In this document: positions 5,187 to 6,109 of the stretch, piece after piece
How positions within the stretch are numbered: position 1 is the first letter of the stretch
How the letters are laid out: every line of letters begins with the position of its first letter
Assembly: GCA_964614575.1 (NCBI GenBank)
Contig: CAZTLX010000234.1
Location: forward strand, 1-6,109
Source: JBGTLW01 sp964614575
Lineage (GTDB): Bacteria; Planctomycetota; Phycisphaerae; Phycisphaerales; Phycisphaeraceae
DNA length: 6,109 nucleotides
Direction: 5' to 3'
Position numbers and translations under genes: made by a program
Notes under the pieces: model-generated
What the model saw: only the letters and a program-made list of their open reading frames with translations
Told to the model about the DNA's origin: nothing
Database searches by the model: none

Positions 5187-6109
5187 ATGCGGTATGTCCT
5201 CGGCATCGCGGCGGTGGTCTTCGCGCTGAGCCTGGCGACGAGTTGGGGCGGCGGCCCGCCCGAGGCCGACCTCACCTTCCTCGGCTCCGGCGAGCACAAC
5301 CACCTCGACCCCCAGCGGATGAGCTGGTCCCACGACATCCGCCTCGCCCAGTGCCTCTACGAGCCGCTGCTGAGCCTCGACTACGCCACCTTCGAGCATG
5401 GGCCCGGTGTCGCCGAGCGCTGGGAGGTGTCCGAGGACGGGTTGACCTATACCTTCCACCTGCGCCAAGACGCCCGCTGGTCCAACGGCGACCCGGTGAC
5501 GGCTCACGATTTTGTGTACGCCTGGCGGCGGGCTTTGCTGCCGGACCTCGCGGCCGACTATTCGTCGATGCTGTTTTGTATCCGCGGGGCCGAGGCGTTC
5601 TTCAACAAACGGGCCGCAGACCTCGAGCAGTACGCGAAGCTGCGGACGGCGTTCGGCTCCTCGGGCGATGCCGACGCCGCCGAGGCGATATACGAAAACG
5701 CCAAGGCCTACTTCCACGAGATGGTCGGCATCGCCGCGCCCGACGACCACACGCTCGTCGTCGAGCTGCACCGCCCCACCGCTTACTTCCTCGATCTGGT
5801 CGCGTTCGCCACGTACATGCCCAACCACGCGGCGAGCGTGGAGGCCAGCGTCGAGGTGGACCCGGCGTCGGGCATGGCGCACGTGCTGCCGTCGTATTGG
5901 ACGGCCGCGGTGTGCAACGGGCCTTACCGCATCGCCAAACGTGTGCCCCAGCAATATGTGTATCTCGAAGCCAACGAACAGTACTGGAACCACGCCGCGA
6001 CGCAGAACCGCTCGCTGCTGGAGCTGATCGTGTCCGACCCGAACCTCGCGATCCAGAAATACGAGCGTGGCGAGGCAAACTTCCACCCGGCGGTGCCCGG
6101 CGCGGGCGA
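5187..6109 (+). CDS. Oligopeptide ABC transporter substrate-binding protein (OppA-like), C-terminus beyond window
   Basis: The frame is open from ATG 5187 to the window end, giving 307 complete codons of a protein whose family is usually 500-600 residues. It belongs to the SBP_bac_5 family of extracytoplasmic binding proteins, which deliver peptides or similar solutes to an ABC importer. Residues 1-19 form a hydrophobic signal segment (MRYVLGIAAVVFALSLATS); no lipobox Cys follows, so a soluble or membrane-anchored form is more likely than a lipoprotein. Family signatures are Glu-Pro-Leu-Leu at 59-62, AERWEVSEDGLTYTFHLR (76-93), WSNGDPVTAHDFVYAWRR (98-115), CNGPYRI (243-249) and YWN (266-268). 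Cys56, Cys131 and Cys243 are present in the mature part. Transporter permease and ATPase genes may follow to the right. The substrate is unknown, and the start has no ribosome binding site. Confidence 0.94.
   Translation, partial: MRYVLGIAAVVFALSLATSWGGGPPEADLTFLGSGEHNHLDPQRMSWSHDIRLAQCLYEPLLSLDYATFEHGPGVAERWEVSEDGLTYTFHLRQDARWSNGDPVTAHDFVYAWRRALLPDLAADYSSMLFCIRGAEAFFNKRAADLEQYAKLRTAFGSSGDADAAEAIYENAKAYFHEMVGIAAPDDHTLVVELHRPTAYFLDLVAFATYMPNHAASVEASVEVDPASGMAHVLPSYWTAAVCNGPYRIAKRVPQQYVYLEANEQYWNHAATQNRSLLELIVSDPNLAIQKYERGEANFHPAVPGAG

Noticed and set aside
5130..6086. 318-codon open frame on the minus strand
   Set aside because: It lies antisense to the solute-binding protein gene, whose translation shows clear family motifs throughout. 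The antisense product has no recognisable domain and is a GC-rich shadow.

Overview
The window is very GC-rich and holds five protein genes with no mobile element, CRISPR array, rRNA or tRNA that I can see. A GC-rich chromosome, long non-coding gaps, weakly conserved single-pass membrane proteins with proline-rich tails, a FapA polymer-forming protein and a signal-receiver diguanylate cyclase together suggest a Planctomycetota bacterium, perhaps of the Phycisphaerae. This placement is inferred from general character, not from a marker gene.

Layout: positions 1-106 are non-coding and begin with three evenly spaced DnaA-box-like 9-mers (8-38). Then come four genes on the minus strand. 107-862 encodes a one-helix membrane protein that looks distantly pseudopilin-like and has a proline-rich tail. 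A gap of about 460 bases with no recognisable gene follows. 1325-1957 encodes a one-helix membrane protein of unknown function. 2084-3535 encodes a FapA/DUF342 protein, followed on its 3' side by a strong intrinsic terminator (2021-2068). After a 342-base gap with small repeats, 3878-4921 encodes a receiver-GGDEF response regulator. A 265-base divergent intergenic region leads to 5187-6109 on the plus strand, the first 307 residues of an OppA-family solute-binding protein that runs off the window.

How the genes might work together: the receiver-GGDEF protein should make c-di-GMP in response to phosphorylation, and its catalytic, inhibitory-site and phosphoacceptor residues are all present. 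FapA-family proteins have been linked to flagellar placement and surface behaviour, so a motility or attachment theme for these two neighbours is reasonable but unproven. Each gene appears to be its own transcription unit, because the gaps are long and fapA has its own terminator. The peptide-binding protein is divergent and may start a transporter operon beyond the window. I found no convincing new multi-gene system. The most interesting signals are non-coding: the phased DnaA-like boxes at the left edge, possible leaderless starts of two genes, and an inverted repeat over the promoter of the solute-binding protein.
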